A stretch of DNA of 64,000 nucleotides from Vibrio sp. JPW-9-11-11 (GTDB lineage: Bacteria; Pseudomonadota; Gammaproteobacteria; Enterobacterales; Vibrionaceae), in contig NZ_SZQJ01000005.1 of assembly GCF_013369335.1 (NCBI RefSeq), forward strand, positions 744,001 to 808,000. Direction: 5' to 3'. The notes beneath the pieces are model-generated. The model was not told where the DNA came from, searched no databases, and saw nothing but the letters and a program-made list of their open reading frames with translations. Below are positions 29,589-40,263 of this stretch, piece by piece (positions within the stretch are counted from its first letter, which is position 1; every line of letters begins with the position of its first letter). The translations under genes and the position numbers were made by a program.

Positions 29589-30704
29589 TCAACGAAAATC
29601 AATTCTTTGCTCGCTTTGAGCATCAAAAAACACCGCCTTCGACAAGTCAAAATGCAGCGGCGCGATTTGCCCTGCGGTGACGTCAAACTCTGGGGAGAGT
29701 CGACAAGCCACCTCTTGCTCGTTGACTTTGATCATCGCAATCGTATCTGGACCGGTGGGTTCGAGAACCTCCAGCATCAAATCCAATTTAGTGGTCGCGC
29801 TAGAGTCACTATTTTCACTGTCGGTAATATGCTCGGGACGTAAACCTATCACGATCTCTTTGCCATCTTGCTCACGCATCGAAGCAGGCAAATTAATATG
29901 ATGTTCCTGACCATTGCCCCCAGTGACTTTAATTACCGGCTGATCTTGGTCATTGAGATCGACCATAGTTTTAATAAAGTTCATCGATGGTGACCCCATA
30001 AAACCTGCTACAAACATATTGTTCGGCGTATTGTAGATCTCTTGCGGCGTCCCTAGCTGCTGAAGTTCTCCGTCTTTCATTACCGCAATTCGATCAGCCA
30101 ACGTCATCGCTTCAATCTGATCATGCGTCACATAGACAATGGTGGTATTGAGTTGTTGGTGAAGACGTTTGATTTGATGGCGCATTTCAACTCGCAACTT
30201 AGCATCGAGGTTTGATAGCGGCTCGTCAAACAGATACAACTTAGGACGACGGGCTAATGCGCGCCCCATCGCCACGCGCTGGCGTTGACCACCGGAGAGT
30301 TGCGAGGGCTTGCGATCAAGCAGGTGGTCAATTTGTAGCATCGAAGCGACACGTTGTACCTCTGCATCGATATCGGCTTGCGGCATTTTGCGAATTTTAA
30401 GGCCAAATTCGATGTTACCTCGTACCGTCATGTTCGGGTACAGCGCGTAAGACTGAAACACCATAGCGATATCTCGGTCTTTCGGTTCGACATTCGACAC
30501 ATCATGACCATCAATCACGATTTCACCGTCGCTAATCCCCTCAAGACCCGCAATCGTGTTCATCAGCGTCGACTTTCCACAGCCTGACGGACCAACCAAA
30601 ATCAAAAACTCTCCAGAATCGATGCTGATATCGATCCCTTTCAATGTTTCTTGCTCCGCTTTGGGATAGGTTTTACGGATCTGTTTGAGTTCAAGTGTTG
30701 CCAT
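29589..30704 (-). CDS. gtsD: Sugar ABC transporter ATP-binding protein (GtsD/MalK-like)
   Basis: 371 residues. Walker [10 protein letters not shown], signature LSGGQRQRVAMGRALAR, Walker B LYLFDEPLSNLDAKLR, H-loop VYVTHDQIEAM, then the C-terminal OB regulatory domain of the CUT1 sugar-importer ATPases. It begins 5 bases after the permease gene. The symbol is by analogy to the Pseudomonas glucose system. Confidence 0.85.
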   Translation of the reverse strand: MATLELKQIRKTYPKAEQETLKGIDISIDSGEFLILVGPSGCGKSTLMNTIAGLEGISDGEIVIDGHDVSNVEPKDRDIAMVFQSYALYPNMTVRGNIEFGLKIRKMPQADIDAEVQRVASMLQIDHLLDRKPSQLSGGQRQRVAMGRALARRPKLYLFDEPLSNLDAKLRVEMRHQIKRLHQQLNTTIVYVTHDQIEAMTLADRIAVMKDGELQQLGTPQEIYNTPNNMFVAGFMGSPSMNFIKTMVDLNDQDQPVIKVTGGNGQEHHINLPASMREQDGKEIVIGLRPEHITDSENSDSSATTKLDLMLEVLEPTGPDTIAMIKVNEQEVACRLSPEFDVTAGQIAPLHFDLSKAVFFDAQSEQRIDFR

Positions 30705-30709
30705 GATAA

Positions 30710-31567
30710 TTATCCTTTTACCGATCCAGCCGTTAGGCCGCGAACAAAGTATTTTCCTGCTAAAACATAAACTAATAGAGTAGGCAGAGCCGCAATAATG
30801 GCTGCAGCCATATCGACGTTATACTCTTTCACCCCAGTACTGGTGTTGACCAAGTTATTCAGCGCCACTGTAATAGGCTGAGTTTCTGATCCCGAGTACA
30901 CCACCCCAAACAGGAAGTCATTCCAAATCGCTGTGAACTGCCAAATGACGGTCACCATGATGATGGGCGTAGAGATTGGCAGTAAAATTTTAAAGAAAAT
31001 GGTGAAAAAGCCAGCCCCGTCGAGTTTGGCTGCTTTGACCAGCTCGTCGGGAATACTGATATAGAAGTTACGGAAAAACAGCGTGGTAAAGGCCATACCG
31101 TAGATCACATGCACAATCACCAATCCTGCGGTTGTGTTGGCTAAACCTAGCTTCCCTAACACTGTCGCCATAGGTAGCAGCACCACTTGAAACGGGATAA
31201 AGCAACCAAACAACAGTAAGCTAAAAAACAAATTTGACCCACGGAACTGCCATTTGGTCACAACGTAACCATTAAAAGCCCCCAGTAGCGTTGAGATTGC
31301 GACAGCCGGAATCACCATTTGAAACGAATTCCAGAAGTAGCCTTTTACCCCTTCACATTTAACACCAGTACACGCACTGTCCCATGCTTTAAACCAGGCA
31401 TCGAATACCCACTCAGTGGGCAGGCTCATCAAGTTACCCGCTTTAATATCAGGTAAAGTTTTAAACGAGGTAATCACCATCACAAACAGTGGCATCAGAT
31501 AGACCAAGCAGAAAAAAGCCAACGCCGAGTATATAAACAGCCGAGAGAAGTTAATGCTCGCCATCAT
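30710..31567 (-). CDS. gtsC: Sugar ABC transporter permease (GtsC-like)
   Basis: 285 residues, six membrane helices, MalG-type. The EAA loop is EELVKAAKLDGAGFFTIFFK in form (here starting PDELVKAAKLDGAG). A periplasmic loop contains two cysteines (SACTGVKCEGVKG). Its ATG overlaps the previous gene's stop by four bases, so the permeases are translationally coupled. Confidence 0.85.
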   Translation of the reverse strand: MMASINFSRLFIYSALAFFCLVYLMPLFVMVITSFKTLPDIKAGNLMSLPTEWVFDAWFKAWDSACTGVKCEGVKGYFWNSFQMVIPAVAISTLLGAFNGYVVTKWQFRGSNLFFSLLLFGCFIPFQVVLLPMATVLGKLGLANTTAGLVIVHVIYGMAFTTLFFRNFYISIPDELVKAAKLDGAGFFTIFFKILLPISTPIIMVTVIWQFTAIWNDFLFGVVYSGSETQPITVALNNLVNTSTGVKEYNVDMAAAIIAALPTLLVYVLAGKYFVRGLTAGSVKG

Positions 31568-32487
31568 GATTTTTTCTCCCTTAATTCTGAATACAAGTAA
31601 GGCACCAAAATGGCCAAGATTCCGGCGAGCATCATCATCGCACTGGCGGCGCCTAATCCAATTTGACCACGCGTAAAGGAATGCGCGTACATAAACAGGG
31701 CCGGTAGATCAGAAGAGTAGCCAGGGCCCCCTGCGGTCATAGCGGTGACAAGATCGAAGCTCTTGATCGCAATGTGAGAGGTAATGATCACCGCGCTAAA
31801 AAACACCGGGCGCAAACACGGCATAATGATGCGCCAGTAAATAGACGGCAAACTCGCACCATCGATTTGCGCCGCTTTGATGATCGAGGAATCAATGCCG
31901 CGTAAACCCGCTAAGAACATCGCCATCACAAATCCAGACGACTGCCACACCGCCGCGATAACTAAGGTGTACACCGCCATATCCGAATTGACTAACCAAT
32001 CGAACTTGAACTGGGTAAAGCCCCAGTCTTGCATCAGTTTTTCGATGCCCAAGCCCGGGTTGAGTATCCACTTCCAAGCGGTACCGGTTACGATGAACGA
32101 CAGCGCCATCGGATACAGGTAAATGGTGCGAATTGCGCCTTCTTGGCGAATATTCTGGTCCAGTAAAATAGCCAACCCAACGCCGAGGCCAATCGCCACC
32201 AGCATAAAGAGCAGACCAAAAATGCCGAGGTTGGAAATAGAGGTGAGCCAACGGTCATTTTCCATCAGTTTTTGATATTGCGCGAAGCCGACAAAATTGA
32301 AACTGGGTAGAAAACGCGAGTTGGTCATTGAAAGCGCCGCCGTCCAAAAAATGTAGCCATAAATACAGACCACAGTCACCAGAACGGTCGGGGCAAGAAC
32401 GATTTTTGGTAACCAATGCTGAAGCCTATCGGCTAAGCTCGGCTTAGCTCGTGACTTACTTGGGTACCGTTTTGCAACGTGCTCCAT
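31564..32487 (-). CDS. gtsB: Sugar ABC transporter permease (GtsB-like)
   Basis: 307 residues, MalF-type, six membrane helices after a basic cytoplasmic N-terminus. The EAA loop reads SSIIKAAQIDGASLPSIYWR, contacting the ATPase. It follows the binding protein across a 112-base gap holding a strong hairpin. Confidence 0.85.
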   Translation of the reverse strand: MEHVAKRYPSKSRAKPSLADRLQHWLPKIVLAPTVLVTVVCIYGYIFWTAALSMTNSRFLPSFNFVGFAQYQKLMENDRWLTSISNLGIFGLLFMLVAIGLGVGLAILLDQNIRQEGAIRTIYLYPMALSFIVTGTAWKWILNPGLGIEKLMQDWGFTQFKFDWLVNSDMAVYTLVIAAVWQSSGFVMAMFLAGLRGIDSSIIKAAQIDGASLPSIYWRIIMPCLRPVFFSAVIITSHIAIKSFDLVTAMTAGGPGYSSDLPALFMYAHSFTRGQIGLGAASAMMMLAGILAILVPYLYSELREKKS

Positions 32488-32538
32488 AACGAATCCTTAC
32501 GTCTAACAACCTAATCTTGTTGATTAAGCCTTAAAGGA

Positions 32539-32577
32539 AAGGGCGTGCAGGCTCCCCACAAGCCTGTACGCCCTTTG
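32539..32577 (-). repeat. gtsA-gtsB intercistronic hairpin
   Basis: A 16-bp stem with one G-U (32539-32554 with 32562-32577). No long T-run follows on the minus strand. Likely stabilises the abundant gtsA message. Confidence 0.75.
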
Positions 32578-32599
32578 GGGTGTGACTAGTGATAGCCGA

Positions 32600-33847
32600 T
32601 TAAATGGCCGCTTTTACCGCTTTGGCCAATTTCTCTGCTGCTTGTTTTGGATCCGCGTCGTTATCGTTGAAGAAGTTGGTCACCACATCATAAATCGCGC
32701 CTTGTGCGTAGCTAGTGGTAGACAGGCCGTGCGCCATACTTGGTACCAAATCGCCTGATGTCGCACTCGCTTTAAAGGTCGCCATTGAGTCAAGTGCGCA
32801 CTGGTCGAACTTAGCCATATCCATGTCTAGGCGCACTGGGATTGACCCTTTGTTGAGGTTGAACACCTCTTGGAACTCTTTAGTCAAAATCGTGCGAGCT
32901 AAGTCTTGCTGCGCTTTTTGATTGTCGGCATTGCTGAGTTCAAAGAAGGCAAAGCTATCGATGTTAAAGGTGAACTGACCTGCCGTGCCCGGCGCTGGCG
33001 CACAGATATAGTCTTTCCCTGGTACTTTGCCCGCTGCGGTGAACTCACCTTTGGCCCAGTCGCCCATGATCTGCATGGCCGCTTCACCATTGATCACCAT
33101 AGAAGTCGCGACATTCCAATCACGGCCCGGAGAGTTGGCGTCGATGTAATCACGCATTTTCTTAAACTTAGTGAATACTTCGACCATTTTGTCACCCGCT
33201 AGTACGTCCATATCTAGGTCAACAAAAGCTTTGTTGTAGTCTTCACTACCCAACACATCGAGTGCGACGGCTTCAAACACGGTCGCGTCTTGCCAAGGCT
33301 GACCACCATGCGCTAGAGGAACAAATCCAGCCGCTTTAATTTTCTCTGCCGCGGCAAAGAACTCATCTAGTGTTGTTGGTAGTGCGACACCCGCTTTGTT
33401 GAGCACCTCTGGGTTGGCCCATAACCAGTTAACGCGGTGAACGTTGACTGGCACAGCCACGTATTCATCATCAAACTTCATGACTTTGGTCACCACCGAA
33501 GGCAGGATATCGTCCCACTTCTCTTGCTTAGCCGTGCTATCAAGTGAGGTAAGGAAGCCAAGCCCGCCCCACTCTTGAATGTCGTGACCTTTGATTTGTG
33601 CTGCTGACGGTGGATTACCCGACACGGCGCGGGTTTTGAGTACAGTCATTGCAGATTCGCCGCCGCCACCAGCAACCGCAAAATCTTTCCATGTGTGATT
33701 TTGCTGCTCAAGCATTTGTTTCAGAACAGCGGCTGATTTCGCTTCACCACCTGCCGTCCACCAGTGAAGCACTTCGACTTCCCCCGCGTTGGCGAAGTTG
33801 GCAGCAGACAAAAGAGAGAGGGTAAGTAGGGTTTTATTTAGTTTCAT
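32600..33847 (-). CDS. gtsA: Glucose-type ABC transporter substrate-binding protein (GtsA-like)
   Basis: 415 residues. Signal peptide [21 protein letters not shown], then [20 protein letters not shown] and [20 protein letters not shown], which closely resemble the Pseudomonas glucose/mannose binding protein GtsA. Family CUT1. It is first in the gtsABCD-like operon and GGAAGATAAT precedes the start. The sugar bound here is inferred. Confidence 0.85.
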   Translation of the reverse strand: MKLNKTLLTLSLLSAANFANAGEVEVLHWWTAGGEAKSAAVLKQMLEQQNHTWKDFAVAGGGGESAMTVLKTRAVSGNPPSAAQIKGHDIQEWGGLGFLTSLDSTAKQEKWDDILPSVVTKVMKFDDEYVAVPVNVHRVNWLWANPEVLNKAGVALPTTLDEFFAAAEKIKAAGFVPLAHGGQPWQDATVFEAVALDVLGSEDYNKAFVDLDMDVLAGDKMVEVFTKFKKMRDYIDANSPGRDWNVATSMVINGEAAMQIMGDWAKGEFTAAGKVPGKDYICAPAPGTAGQFTFNIDSFAFFELSNADNQKAQQDLARTILTKEFQEVFNLNKGSIPVRLDMDMAKFDQCALDSMATFKASATSGDLVPSMAHGLSTTSYAQGAIYDVVTNFFNDNDADPKQAAEKLAKAVKAAI

Positions 33848-33970
33848 TATTATCTTCCATGTATCGGATTAGACAGTAAGGCCGACAACTGACTGGCCCT
33901 AAACGTTCTTGCTTGAACTAAGCTGAGTCTATCCAACTGGAAAATTTTGATTGAAACAAAGGGTAAACAC

Positions 33971-33992
33971 AATGTAACACAAGCGTTACATT
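33971..33992. promoter_or_regulatory. Inverted repeat AATGTAAC-N6-GTTACATT upstream of gtsA
   Basis: An 8-bp perfect inverted repeat overlaps the kinase stop codon and lies 124 bases before gtsA. It could be a terminator stem for the kinase gene or an operator for the adjacent response regulator. Confidence 0.4.
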
Positions 33993-35451
33993 ACACTTCA
34001 AGTGTCGGTGGAACAAAGACTTGCGCGCGAAGACCACTAATTGGCAAGTTATCAATAATGAGATCTCCACCATGTCCGTGTAAGATATTTCGGCATATAC
34101 CCAACCCCAAACCGTGCCCTTTATCGTCGTTGGTCAGTCGGTAGTAGGGTTCAAATACCGCTTCGAGCTTGTCCTGAGGAATCCCCGGTCCGCAGTCACA
34201 GATAGTGATCGTCGCCCACTCATCTGTGATATTCACCGTAATGTCTGCGCGTTGACCATATTTGACTGCATTATCGACCAAATTACCTATCACACGTTTA
34301 ATAGCCAATGGCTTAGCAACGATGGGCTCTATCGGCTGTGGAGTAAATGTAACCAATGTTCGCTGTTGGTTATAAGGTTCAATGACACTCAAAATCATCT
34401 CGTTGAGGTCGATGTAAGCGTTGTTTTCATGCAAGTCGGTGTCACGTACGCATTGCAGCGCGCCCTTGACCATCATTTCGAGTTCATCAAGATCGCGATT
34501 AAACTTTTCGCGCTTGGTATCGCTCTCGAGTAACTCTGCACGCAGCCTTAATCGAGTGATCGGGGTTTTCAAATCGTGGGATATGGCGGAAAACAGATGC
34601 TCCCGGTCGGCAACGTAGCGACGTATACGCTGCTGCATTCGGTTGAACGCGCGCGTCGCCGTCACCAACTCACTCGCTCCTTCTTCTTGGATCGGTGTTT
34701 GATCGATATCCATGCTCATTTCATTGGCCGCTTTGGCCAATCTTTTGAGAGGCTTGACTTGGCGGCGGACCAGTAGATAGGTGAGAAACAGCAAAATCGT
34801 GGTCGAAAAGATCAAAAAGAGTACCTGCTCTCGACCTATCAGAGTGTCGTCCAACGTGACATAGGGTGCGGGCAGTAAGGCGGCGATATAGAGCCACTCT
34901 TCACTGGCAAGTTCGATTTGTACCACAAGGATCGGAGGGTCGATCGGGTTTAACGTCAGAGTATGGTGCGCCCAAGAACGAGGCAAATCACTGAGATAAA
35001 TATCGTTTTTAAGCAAACGCAAGTTCTCCGGTAGCGAAAAATCCACATTAATGGTTTGCGCTTTAGGAATTTTCCGCAACAGCACCTCTTGTATCGCTTC
35101 GATAGACGCCAGTTTCAGCGGAGTGTCTTTTATCGGCTCAACCACCAACTGTTCTTTATTAAACGATACGAAAAAGCGTGTTCCGCCCATGTTGCGGATT
35201 TGGTCGAGCACGATATGCCGATAGTTAACCGGCAATGACTGGAAAAAATTGACGGTCGAAGCAAACATGTTAGCCATACTCTGTGAAGCATCACGAATAC
35301 CAGCCAGTTCTTTGTGTTTCGACTCGGTGTACCAGATAGATGTCGCGACCCCTTGAGCTAGGATAACGGCGAATAGGGTCAAACCCAGAGTACGGCTAAC
35401 CAGAGAGTTAAACTTGAACGAACGAACAAGGCGCCACCCGCGTTTACTCAT
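33991..35451 (-). CDS. Sensor histidine kinase of the gts locus
   Basis: 486 residues. TM1 about 18-38, periplasmic sensor about 40-210, TM2 about 212-232, HAMP, HisKA with FSAISHDLKTPITRLRLRAE (His near residue 295), HATPase motifs NLVDNAVKYG, CDCGPGIP and GHGLGLGI. EnvZ/OmpR-type architecture, comparable to the GltS kinase beside Pseudomonas gts genes. It overlaps the end of the regulator gene by 8 bases. Confidence 0.88.
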   Translation of the reverse strand: MSKRGWRLVRSFKFNSLVSRTLGLTLFAVILAQGVATSIWYTESKHKELAGIRDASQSMANMFASTVNFFQSLPVNYRHIVLDQIRNMGGTRFFVSFNKEQLVVEPIKDTPLKLASIEAIQEVLLRKIPKAQTINVDFSLPENLRLLKNDIYLSDLPRSWAHHTLTLNPIDPPILVVQIELASEEWLYIAALLPAPYVTLDDTLIGREQVLFLIFSTTILLFLTYLLVRRQVKPLKRLAKAANEMSMDIDQTPIQEEGASELVTATRAFNRMQQRIRRYVADREHLFSAISHDLKTPITRLRLRAELLESDTKREKFNRDLDELEMMVKGALQCVRDTDLHENNAYIDLNEMILSVIEPYNQQRTLVTFTPQPIEPIVAKPLAIKRVIGNLVDNAVKYGQRADITVNITDEWATITICDCGPGIPQDKLEAVFEPYYRLTNDDKGHGLGLGICRNILHGHGGDLIIDNLPISGLRAQVFVPPTLEV

Positions 35452-36178
35452 AAGTTACAGGCACCGATAGCACATAACCATTGCCGCGCATGGTTTTGAT
35501 GTAGTGCGGGTACTTTGCGCTGTCGCCGAGACGCTGTCGTAGACGGCTAAGCTGCACATCGATACCTCGCTCAAAAGGCAGAGCCTCGCGACCACGGGTC
35601 GCAAAAGAGATCGTATCACGGTCAAGCACCTCGTTGGGTCTCTGCAGGAACAGCATCAATAGCGCAAAATCGCTACCCGATAGATCGTGGGATTGCTCAC
35701 TGTCGAGGTGGGTAATACGGTGGGCCAAGGTGTCGAGGCGCCAATCACCAAACACTATCGACTTAGCGCTGTCGCTCGTCGACGACTCTTCTATTCCACT
35801 GTTGACGCGCCTAAGAACCGCTTTGATGCGCGCATTCAAATGGCGCGGGTTAAACGGCTTAGCGATGTAGTCGTCGGCACCGATTTCTAAACCAATGATT
35901 TGGTCGGTATCATCCGATACTGCCGTCAACATAATGATCGGCACTGAGGAGCTACGGCGAACGTACTGACAAAGTGCAAAGCCGTCTTCACCAGGTAACA
36001 TCACATCAAGCAAAATCAGGTCTGGATAACCGTGCTTATCGAGGTGTTGCTTCATCTCCACGCCATCATTCACGGCCGAGACGCTATAACCTTGTTTCGT
36101 CAGATATTCTTCCAACAACTCACAAATTTCTTGATCATCATCGACTACCAGAATTTTCGCTGACATATCTCCATCCAT
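35444..36178 (-). CDS. OmpR-family response regulator of the gts locus (GltR-like)
   Basis: 244 residues. Receiver with VVDDDQEI, phosphoacceptor in LILLDVMLPGEDGF, Lys in AKPFNPRHL; winged-helix domain with RQRLGDSAKYPHYIKTMRGNGY. First gene of a two-gene operon transcribed toward gtsA. The in-frame ATG at 36166 is an alternative start. Likely activates gtsABCD in response to sugar, by analogy to GltR. Confidence 0.88.
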   Translation of the reverse strand: MDGDMSAKILVVDDDQEICELLEEYLTKQGYSVSAVNDGVEMKQHLDKHGYPDLILLDVMLPGEDGFALCQYVRRSSSVPIIMLTAVSDDTDQIIGLEIGADDYIAKPFNPRHLNARIKAVLRRVNSGIEESSTSDSAKSIVFGDWRLDTLAHRITHLDSEQSHDLSGSDFALLMLFLQRPNEVLDRDTISFATRGREALPFERGIDVQLSRLRQRLGDSAKYPHYIKTMRGNGYVLSVPVTYE

Positions 36179-36299
36179 TTCAGCAAGTGAACCGTATCAC
36201 TCGCGAGTTTAATCCCTTATAAAATCGATTCTTATTGATTAATTGCCAGAATTTGAACCCCTCGCGGATTCATCTCACATCTTGTTAACAAAACTCGCA

Positions 36300-37760
36300 T
36301 TAGGAGGAGCAACTGATCACCATCTTTTTGCCCCATTGAGGCGGCAAGTTGGCATAGGCTTCCCTATCTGGGTGCTCATCAAACGGCTTAGATAACAGTG
36401 TGGCCAACCGCGCAACTTCACTAAAGTCACCCTGCTCCGCTTTGTCGATAGCGGTTTGGGCCAAATAGTTACGCAAAACGTACTTGGGATTCACTTGGCG
36501 CATCTGAACACAACGCTGTTCGGTAGTTAGGTTTTGTCCATGCTTATCCGTTTCCCGTTCACAGCGCGCCAAATACAGCGTTAACCACTGACGTGCAGGC
36601 TCGCGATCGATAAACAGATCGAGCACCGCCGGCAAACCTTTAATATCGATTGAAGCGAGCTCTCGCAAAAAGCGGCTGTAATCAACGCTCTGCTGATGGA
36701 GCAGTTCAAATAGGGACGAGAACAGTTGCGTGTCGTTGGGTTGTTGGCTGGTTAGGCCCAACTTAGCTCGCATTAGCTGGCTAAAACGTCGCGCCAACAG
36801 CACTTCGAACTGGGCTAACGACTGTTCGAGATCGTCTCGTTCAATCAGCGGTGAGAGACTATGCGCCAAGGCGGATAGGTTCCACAATGCGATACGAGGC
36901 TGCTGGTCAAACGCGTAGCGACCTTGATAATCCGAATGGTTGCAGATGTAGCCCGGTTCATAATCATCCATAAAACCAAACGGACCATAATCAAACGTCT
37001 CGCCGAGAATCGACATATTGTCAGTATTCATCACACCATGCGCAAAACCGTACGCTTGCCAATAAGCGACCATCTCTGCGGTGCGCGCGACGATCTCTGT
37101 AAACATAGCGGCATAAGGCTGCTCTTGCTTGGCGCAAGTAGGCAAGTACCACTCAATCACTTTATCAGCGAGGAGTTGCAACGACTCAATCTGATTGGTG
37201 TAAAAGAAGTGTTCAAAATGCCCAAAACGTATATGCGTCCGTGCGACTCTTAGTAGCAGCGCACCTTGCTCTTGCTTTTCTCGATAAACCGGAGTGTCAC
37301 TGACCAACATCCCCAGAGCACGTGTCGTCGGGATACCCAGCGCGGCCATCGCTTCGCTGCACAGATACTCACGAATTGTCGAACGCAGTACGGCACGTCC
37401 ATCACCCATTCGAGAGTACGGTGTCAGGCCTGCTCCCTTTAAGTGCAAATCAAAAAAGTCATCTTGAATAGAGCGTATTTCCCCGAGCAAAAGACCGCGG
37501 CCATCCCCTAGCTCTGGGTTATAGACGCCAAACTGGTGCCCGGCGTATTTCATGGCGAGTGGAGAAGAGCCATCAAACAGCAATTCTCCACTTAGCTGTT
37601 GCTTTAACCGCCCTTCCGGCGCTGAAGATGGCAGACCAAAATGCTGTGCCAACTCTGAATTCCAAGCGACCCAACGCGTTTGCGTCAAAGGTTGTGGGGA
37701 AACACACGAATAGAAGTTATGAGGAAGTTGGGCAAAGCGATGGTAGAGAGACAAAGACAT
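36300..37760 (-). CDS. selO: Protein adenylyltransferase SelO (YdiU)
   Basis: 486 residues. Pseudokinase-fold enzyme that AMPylates Ser/Thr/Tyr of target proteins in redox stress. The family core [20 protein letters not shown] is intact, with [20 protein letters not shown] as the metal-binding segment. It ends VISCSS, keeping the Cys at the position that is selenocysteine in eukaryotes. The frame also opens at a TTG at 37784 with AAGGGA upstream, giving eight extra residues; I favour the ATG at 37760 by family length. Confidence 0.93.
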   Translation of the reverse strand: MSLSLYHRFAQLPHNFYSCVSPQPLTQTRWVAWNSELAQHFGLPSSAPEGRLKQQLSGELLFDGSSPLAMKYAGHQFGVYNPELGDGRGLLLGEIRSIQDDFFDLHLKGAGLTPYSRMGDGRAVLRSTIREYLCSEAMAALGIPTTRALGMLVSDTPVYREKQEQGALLLRVARTHIRFGHFEHFFYTNQIESLQLLADKVIEWYLPTCAKQEQPYAAMFTEIVARTAEMVAYWQAYGFAHGVMNTDNMSILGETFDYGPFGFMDDYEPGYICNHSDYQGRYAFDQQPRIALWNLSALAHSLSPLIERDDLEQSLAQFEVLLARRFSQLMRAKLGLTSQQPNDTQLFSSLFELLHQQSVDYSRFLRELASIDIKGLPAVLDLFIDREPARQWLTLYLARCERETDKHGQNLTTEQRCVQMRQVNPKYVLRNYLAQTAIDKAEQGDFSEVARLATLLSKPFDEHPDREAYANLPPQWGKKMVISCSS

Positions 37761-37798
37761 GCAATGTGACAAACCGTTAACCAAATGAATCCCTTGAC

Positions 37799-37827
37799 GC
37801 TAGCACACTCAGCGAGTGTGCGCTAGC
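37799..37827. repeat. Bulged hairpin between the small membrane ORF and selO
   Basis: GCTAGC-ACACTC pairs with GAGTGT-GC-GCTAGC around AGC, with a 2-base bulge. No T-run on either side. On the minus strand it ends just before the AAGGGA that serves the possible TTG start of selO, so it may affect selO translation. Confidence 0.5.
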
Positions 37828-37904
37828 TATCGGGCGGTTAAACATTCTATATAATGTAAGTATTTACTTTCGAAATAACCGTTAAGATAAAAGGGTTAAA
37901 ACAA

Positions 37905-38006
37905 TTAAAGAAAAGCAAATATAGTAATGATAGTCAGCAATGAGAACAGGCAAGTGCGGCTGATCACTCCGAAGTTTGAATGTACAATCATTTCTTGATG
38001 CTGCAT
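37905..38006 (-). CDS. 33-residue membrane peptide with a perfect Shine-Dalgarno
   Basis: The minus strand from the ATG at 38006 encodes 33 residues beginning MQHQEMIVHSNFGVISR and ending with a hydrophobic helix (TCLFSLLTIITIFAFL). AGGAGG (38015-38020) lies eight bases before the ATG, the best ribosome site in this region. The charge pattern suggests one transmembrane segment with the N-terminus in the cytoplasm. I know no family. It lies between selO and the chemoreceptor gene and could be a leader, a small regulator or a toxin-like peptide. The rest of 37785-38218 holds a hairpin and the upstream region of the chemoreceptor. Confidence 0.55.
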   Translation of the reverse strand: MQHQEMIVHSNFGVISRTCLFSLLTIITIFAFL

Positions 38007-38218
38007 AGGCGACCCCTCCTTTGTTACATAGTCATTACAATATGATGAACTTTCCGCAACTTCTCAATCGCTAATTTGATGAATTTTTTATGACATAACG
38101 CAGATTATTGAACTTGCCTTTCATATAAACACACGCACTATTCATCTGGTATCACATAAAAATATACAGATTCGTCTATGCTTTAAGCACTCTAAATACC
38201 ACACTCAGGAGACTCGCT

Positions 38219-40216
38219 ATGCAGACAATAATGAAACGGTTTTCGCTGTATCACATTGTTATGCTTTTAGCCGGTATACCGTTAGCGCTTGCACTGAGCA
38301 TGGCTGTGGAGCTATCACTCCATCAAAACAACGCGCTTTCTCAGGCGAGTAAAGACCAAGAAGCCATTGAACTCACCTTGCTTTACGACAACCTCGCTCA
38401 CAACCTTGCAGTAGAACGAGGCCTCACTGCCGGCGTACTCGGCAGCAAAGGAGCGGCCGAACAGATCACCAAACTCCAGCAGCAACGCCTCAAAGCCGAC
38501 CAACATATTGCCGCATTCAAGCAGTTCACGCCCACCTACTTAGACAGCACGTTGATCACTCAACTCAAACAAGCCGTCAACCACGAGCTAAATCAATTGA
38601 GTCAGATTCGCTCACAAGTCGATCAGCTAGCCCCACAGCGCTCTCCGTTTGCTTACTACTCAAACCTCAATCAGTTAGCGATCGATAACGCTTCATTGCT
38701 GGTATCTGGGGTGGCCAATGCTGAAACGACCAGGCTAGGTAATTCACTCATTGCAATCATGGTAATCAAAGAGCGCGCTGGTCAAGTACGCGGTGCGCTC
38801 AACGGGGCCTTCGCCCGTCGTAGTTCGTCCATTGGTCAATACACGGCCATAGAGGATTACCTCAGTTCAGGCCAATACAGTGAACGTATAGCGACGATGA
38901 CGATGCCTAGTACCTACCTCAACGCACTACAACAAGCCAAAAACAGTTCCACCTGGCAGCAGGTCGAGCAGGTGCAACGGCAATATTTAGAGCAAAAAAA
39001 TAGCCTTGATAACTTGCGCGGCCCCTCGGCTCTTGAATGGTTTTCTGCCGCAACTGAGCGCATCAAGTTAATCAATACCATTCGTAACAATTTGGTCAAA
39101 GAGATGAAAGCGGCGGTGACCACTCAAGCCCAACAAGCGGCTTGGCAAATGGGTTTAGTCATCACGACCAGTCTTTGTTTGGGCGTGGTATTATCGATAG
39201 CGCTATTTGCCGCATTGGCAAATCTCAAGCATCGCGTAGGAGATCTTACCCACCAACTGGCCGATATGTCAGAAACCAACAATTTAAACTTAGTTTTGCA
39301 ATCGGAAGGTAGAAATGAGCTCTCGCACATCGCTAACAGTGTCAATGGCTTAATCACCAGTATCAAAAACCTTTTAATCAAAGTGACGGAGACCAATGAT
39401 CACAGTAATCAACGTCTCGACCAGATGGTGCAAGGCGCTGACGATCTTGGAGACAGAAGCCGAGCCACTGCGGATAAATGTGATGCGATTGCCACCGCAA
39501 TGACAGAGTTATCACAATCAAGTCTTGAGATTGCCTCGTCGTCAGAGAGAGCACTCGAAGAGACTCAACAGATGACAAACAAGGTTCTTACTTGCCAGAG
39601 CCAAAGCCAAGAGTCTTACAACATCGTTAAGGCGTTGGTCGATCAAATTGAACAAACCCAGTCGTGTATGTTGCAGCTGGAGCAAGATGCCTTGAGCGTC
39701 AGCAAGATAGTCGACACCATCAACGGCATTTCCGAACAGACAAACTTACTTGCCCTCAATGCGGCGATAGAAGCAGCGCGAGCAGGTGAACAAGGGCGGG
39801 GTTTTGCAGTGGTCTCTTCAGAAGTTCGCGATTTAGCTCAACGCAGTAAAGAAGCCACTGAGCATATCTCACAGCTGTTAACCAACATCAGTAACAATAC
39901 CCAGACCGCGGTCAATAACATGCATAAAAGCCGAGAGGCGACAGACACCACGTTCAACTCTGTATCAGAGGTGAACCAAAGCGTGTCTCAGTTAGAATTA
40001 TTGATCGAAACCGTTAATGAGCACATAAACAGCATAGCGAACTCGACCATTGAGCAATCAAAGGCAAGTGAGGCTGTAGATAGAGACGTCGACGTACTCA
40101 GTGAAATCGCGCAACATACTGGCGAGCTGGCTGATGGTATGAACCACATTGTCACCAGCTATCGAAAAGAAGTGAGTGAAGTCAACCAGCAGCTTCAAGA
40201 GTTCAAACTAGGTTAA
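38219..40216 (+). CDS. Methyl-accepting chemotaxis protein with NIT sensor domain
   Basis: 665 residues. TM1 about 12-30, periplasmic NIT domain about 50-290 ([20 protein letters not shown] is typical of nitrate/nitrite-sensing NIT modules), TM2 about 305-327, HAMP, then the signalling domain with the hairpin tip [20 protein letters not shown] near residue 515. No C-terminal NWETF pentapeptide: it ends LQEFKLG. CAGGAG precedes the ATG. Nitrate or nitrite sensing is inferred from the domain. Confidence 0.85.
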   Translation: MQTIMKRFSLYHIVMLLAGIPLALALSMAVELSLHQNNALSQASKDQEAIELTLLYDNLAHNLAVERGLTAGVLGSKGAAEQITKLQQQRLKADQHIAAFKQFTPTYLDSTLITQLKQAVNHELNQLSQIRSQVDQLAPQRSPFAYYSNLNQLAIDNASLLVSGVANAETTRLGNSLIAIMVIKERAGQVRGALNGAFARRSSSIGQYTAIEDYLSSGQYSERIATMTMPSTYLNALQQAKNSSTWQQVEQVQRQYLEQKNSLDNLRGPSALEWFSAATERIKLINTIRNNLVKEMKAAVTTQAQQAAWQMGLVITTSLCLGVVLSIALFAALANLKHRVGDLTHQLADMSETNNLNLVLQSEGRNELSHIANSVNGLITSIKNLLIKVTETNDHSNQRLDQMVQGADDLGDRSRATADKCDAIATAMTELSQSSLEIASSSERALEETQQMTNKVLTCQSQSQESYNIVKALVDQIEQTQSCMLQLEQDALSVSKIVDTINGISEQTNLLALNAAIEAARAGEQGRGFAVVSSEVRDLAQRSKEATEHISQLLTNISNNTQTAVNNMHKSREATDTTFNSVSEVNQSVSQLELLIETVNEHINSIANSTIEQSKASEAVDRDVDVLSEIAQHTGELADGMNHIVTSYRKEVSEVNQQLQEFKLG

Positions 40217-40227
40217 CGACAGCAGAT

Positions 40228-40250
40228 AAAAAGTGGCTTGGCCGCTTTTT
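40228..40250. terminator. Bidirectional terminator after the chemoreceptor gene
   Basis: Ten-bp stem AAAAAGTGGC/GCCGCTTTTT with TTG loop, between convergent genes. Confidence 0.82.
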
Positions 40251-40263
40251 GTCTCTTAAGACA

